From NCBI GenBank assembly GCA_029433365.1, contig JAQTHZ010000001.1, positions 806,001 to 870,000 on the forward strand: a stretch of 64,000 nucleotides of DNA, read 5' to 3'. Positions 63,935-64,000 of the stretch are shown here, piece by piece (position 1 is the first letter of the stretch; every line of letters starts with the position of its first letter). Source of the DNA: Orbaceae bacterium ESL0721 (GTDB lineage: Bacteria; Pseudomonadota; Gammaproteobacteria; Enterobacterales; Orbaceae). The position numbers were made by a program, and so were the translations under genes. The notes beneath the pieces are model-generated. The model saw only the letters and a program-made list of their open reading frames with translations, was not told the DNA's origin and made no database searches.

Positions 63935-64000
63935 CTACAGTAAACACTCTTTGATAATGAAGTTCTCTTCATCATTACTCAGTAAATCTGCACACCTTTT
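63935..64000 (-). CDS. C-terminal end of an upstream gene (cut by window edge)
   Basis: On the minus strand one frame stays open from the window end to a TAG at 63935, coding KRCADLLSNDEENFIIKECL and one more Leu. It is 66 bp ahead of the rhamnosyltransferase start and in the same direction, so it may be the end of another polysaccharide gene. Too little is present to name a family. Confidence 0.4.
   Translation of the reverse strand, partial: KRCADLLSNDEENFIIKECLL

Overview
The window is an AT-rich chromosomal segment from a gammaproteobacterium close to the Enterobacterales. Nearly every gene has a clear Escherichia coli counterpart, and many E. coli neighbourhoods survive as short blocks placed in a different order: cls-yciA-yciB, fldA-fur, cydABX / ybgC-tolQRA, hslVU, xerD-dsbC-recJ, dcd-asmA, glyQS, hemE-yjaG-hupA, argP/rpiA/serA, an rrnC-type rRNA operon with tRNA-Asp, tRNA-Trp and maoP, and fieF-pfkA. 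Low GC, shuffled Enterobacterales blocks and an incomplete tol cluster fit an Orbales-type insect-gut symbiont (Gilliamella or Frischella relatives). That placement is inference from gene content, not a phylogeny.

Layout. 1-2.6 kb (minus): cardiolipin synthase (cut by the window edge), YciA, YciB, Fur, flavodoxin. 2.8-7.9 kb (plus): SucCD and the cytochrome bd oxidase CydABX. 8-12.7 kb (plus): YbgC-TolQRA, then HslVU. 12.8-17.8 kb (minus): Mpl, RecJ, DsbC, XerD. 18-21.4 kb (plus): ArgD behind a tandem pair of ARG boxes, EngB, and a secreted tyrosine phosphatase. 21.5-25.2 kb (minus): AsmA, Dcd, MltA. 25.4-31 kb: a CycA-type permease, a TerC-family protein, DacB and glutathione reductase. 31.3-36.9 kb (minus): Wzc-Wzb-Wza polysaccharide export, an MFS transporter and a CopZ-like chaperone. 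37-39 kb (minus): MnmE and Tag. 39.2-43.5 kb (plus): GlyQS, YciC, YbaK. 43.7-46.9 kb (minus): HupA, YjaG, HemE, ArgP. 47-49 kb (plus): RpiA and SerA, converging on MaoP. 49.5-55.4 kb (minus): a full rRNA operon, P1-P2-16S-tRNAGlu-23S-5S-tRNAAsp-tRNATrp. 55.5-58.5 kb (minus): a small acetyltransferase, PfkA, FieF, YajL. 58.7-64 kb (minus): a surface-polysaccharide cluster with an initiating sugar transferase, the dTDP-rhamnose genes and a rhamnosyltransferase, running off the window edge.

Most of the window is conserved housekeeping sequence; I see no CRISPR array, transposase, integrase of a mobile element, toxin-antitoxin pair or phage gene. The unexplained signal lies in the spacers. A 13-base word, ATGTTTTAGGGTT, recurs in at least six spacers and once inside dacB, often in tandem at 15-16 bp steps. 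Unrelated AT-rich tandem repeats of 13-16 bp fill several other spacers, usually starting at or just behind a stop codon. Other points of interest are the ARG-box pair at exact 21-bp spacing, an rrn P1 core almost identical to E. coli rrnB, strong rRNA processing stems, the absence of tolB-pal behind tolA, and a 38-bp overlap of two convergent membrane-protein genes.
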